5,829 bases of DNA, taken from the NCBI GenBank assembly GCA_964415245.1, contig CAYQAJ010000312.1, positions 1-5,829 of the forward strand. The letters are read 5' to 3'. The stretch comes from CAYQAJ01 sp964415245 (lineage in GTDB: Bacteria; Planctomycetota; Planctomycetia; Pirellulales; Pirellulaceae). Below are positions 5,099 to 5,829 of this stretch, piece by piece. The notes beneath the pieces are model-generated. The model had not been told where the DNA came from and ran no database searches. It saw nothing but the letters and a program-made list of their open reading frames with translations. The translations under genes and the position numbers were made by a program. Positions within the stretch are counted from its first letter, which is position 1. Each line of letters starts with the position of its first letter.

Positions 5099-5829
5099 AT
5101 GTCCGCCCACGAAATCAAGCCGAGCCACAAAGCGGTCAAAACCTACTACGAAGCGCTCGAAACCTACGCGCGGCAGGAAGTCGACCACGAAGGCGCCGTT
5201 CGCTCCGCCTTCCAGAACCTGCTCGACGAAGTCGGCCGCCGCCACGGTTGGACCCTCATCCCCGAGCTCGGCGTGCCCGGCACAAAGAGCCGCACCGTCT
5301 ACCCCGACGCCACCTTCCGCGACGAATACTACATCCACCGCGGCTCCTGGGAGGCCAAGGACTCGCACGACAACCTCGAAGCCGAGATCAAAAAGAAAAT
5401 CGCCACGGGCTACCCGCTGGGCAACATCATCTTCGAGGACACCACGCACGCCCAGCTCTACCAGAACGGCCGCCAGGCGATGCGGGCCGACCTGGCCGAG
5501 CCGCAGCAGCTTTGCGACCTGCTGACCGCGTTCTTCGCCTATACCGAGCCGGCCCACGAGGACTTCAACAAGGCCATCGACGAGTTCCAACAGCGCGTGC
5601 CCGACCTGGCTCGCGGCCTCGTCGAGAAAATTGAGCACGCGCACCAGCACAACCGCGACTTCATCGACGCCTTCGACAACTTCTTCGAACTGTGCAAGGC
5701 CTCGCTCAACCCCAATCTCCGCCGCGAGGCAGTCGACGAGATGCTCGTGCAACACTTGCTCACCGAGCGCCTCATCCGCACGATCTTCGACCAGCCCGAC
5801 TTCGTCCGCCGCAACGTGATCGCGGCCGA
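5099..5829 (+). CDS. Type ISP-like restriction-modification enzyme, N-terminal nuclease part (3' end missing)
   Basis: From ATG 5099 the frame is open to the right edge (243 full codons); the gene continues outside. Residues 12-50 (AVKTYYEALETYARQ, then HEGAVRSAFQNLLDEVGRRHG) and SWEAKDSHDNLEAEIKKKIATGYPLGNIIFED at about 83-114 match the N-terminus of large single-chain type ISP/N6-adenine methylase proteins. Pro69-Asp70, followed by Glu85-x-Lys87, fits a PD-(D/E)xK nuclease site. Next come YQNGR (121-125), YTEPAHEDFNKAIDEF (148-163) and a helical connecting region. The complete protein would be expected to add a methyltransferase and, in some members, a helicase, which cannot be seen here. 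It is probably a defence gene unrelated to the compartment. No strong ribosome binding site precedes the ATG, so the start is the least certain point. This is the only frame here with ordinary protein composition and a family match. Confidence 0.85.
   Translation, partial: MSAHEIKPSHKAVKTYYEALETYARQEVDHEGAVRSAFQNLLDEVGRRHGWTLIPELGVPGTKSRTVYPDATFRDEYYIHRGSWEAKDSHDNLEAEIKKKIATGYPLGNIIFEDTTHAQLYQNGRQAMRADLAEPQQLCDLLTAFFAYTEPAHEDFNKAIDEFQQRVPDLARGLVEKIEHAHQHNRDFIDAFDNFFELCKASLNPNLRREAVDEMLVQHLLTERLIRTIFDQPDFVRRNVIAA

Noticed and set aside
4882..5634. Two + strand open frames (4882-5634 and 4926-5525) covering the start of the R-M gene
   Set aside because: Arg/Pro/Ser/Thr-rich products with no recognisable motif, whereas the third frame from 5099 matches the R-M family along its length.
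4625..5755. A 376-codon open frame on the - strand across the dehydrogenase end and the R-M gene
   Set aside because: Val/Gly/Leu-rich complement of conserved + strand proteins with no motif of its own; it spans an intergenic gap and two real genes.

Overview
The window is GC-rich and gene-dense. It carries the distal half of a bacterial microcompartment (BMC) operon of the kind known from Planctomycetes and Verrucomicrobia (the PV or PVM type, linked in the literature to L-fucose and L-rhamnose breakdown). The combination seen here is a CoA-acylating aldehyde dehydrogenase, two EutN/CcmL shell pentamers, a class II sugar-phosphate aldolase with a cargo-targeting tail, and a lactate/malate-type dehydrogenase. 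That set, together with degenerate short tandem repeats between the genes, points to a planctomycete, possibly of the Pirellulales; the lineage is inferred from gene content only.

Layout, all genes on the + strand: 1-1000, 3' part of the aldehyde dehydrogenase (its start lies left of the window); 1009-1087, a REP-like hairpin; 1109-1369, pentamer 1; 1392-1450, a 9-bp tandem repeat; 1474-2169, a 231-residue protein with a cargo-peptide-like N-terminus and a degenerate RpiB-like second half; 2175-2245, a second, inverted copy of the hairpin; 2266-2544, pentamer 2; 2602-2702, a 7-bp tandem repeat; 2719-3624, the aldolase; 3631-3780, a second 7-bp repeat tract; 3855-4796, the dehydrogenase; 4797-5098, a gap with a second 9-bp tract; 5099 to the right edge, the N-terminal nuclease part of a type ISP-like restriction-modification enzyme, which appears to lie outside the BMC operon.

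Proposed working of the module: the aldolase splits fuculose-1-phosphate or rhamnulose-1-phosphate to DHAP and lactaldehyde; the aldehyde dehydrogenase oxidises lactaldehyde to an acyl-CoA inside the shell, consuming NAD+ and CoA; the NAD-dependent dehydrogenase probably regenerates NAD+; the pentamers cap the vertices of the shell. The hexameric shell proteins, phosphotransacylase (PduL), kinase and regulator usual for such loci are not in the window and may lie to the left.

The least expected points are: (1) the 231-residue protein, which looks like a BMC-associated pseudo-isomerase; (2) two near-identical inverted REP-like hairpins, each ending about 20 nt before a pentamer start codon; (3) a repeat element in every one of the six gene junctions; and (4) malate-dehydrogenase-like specificity residues in the enzyme that these loci usually call lactate dehydrogenase.
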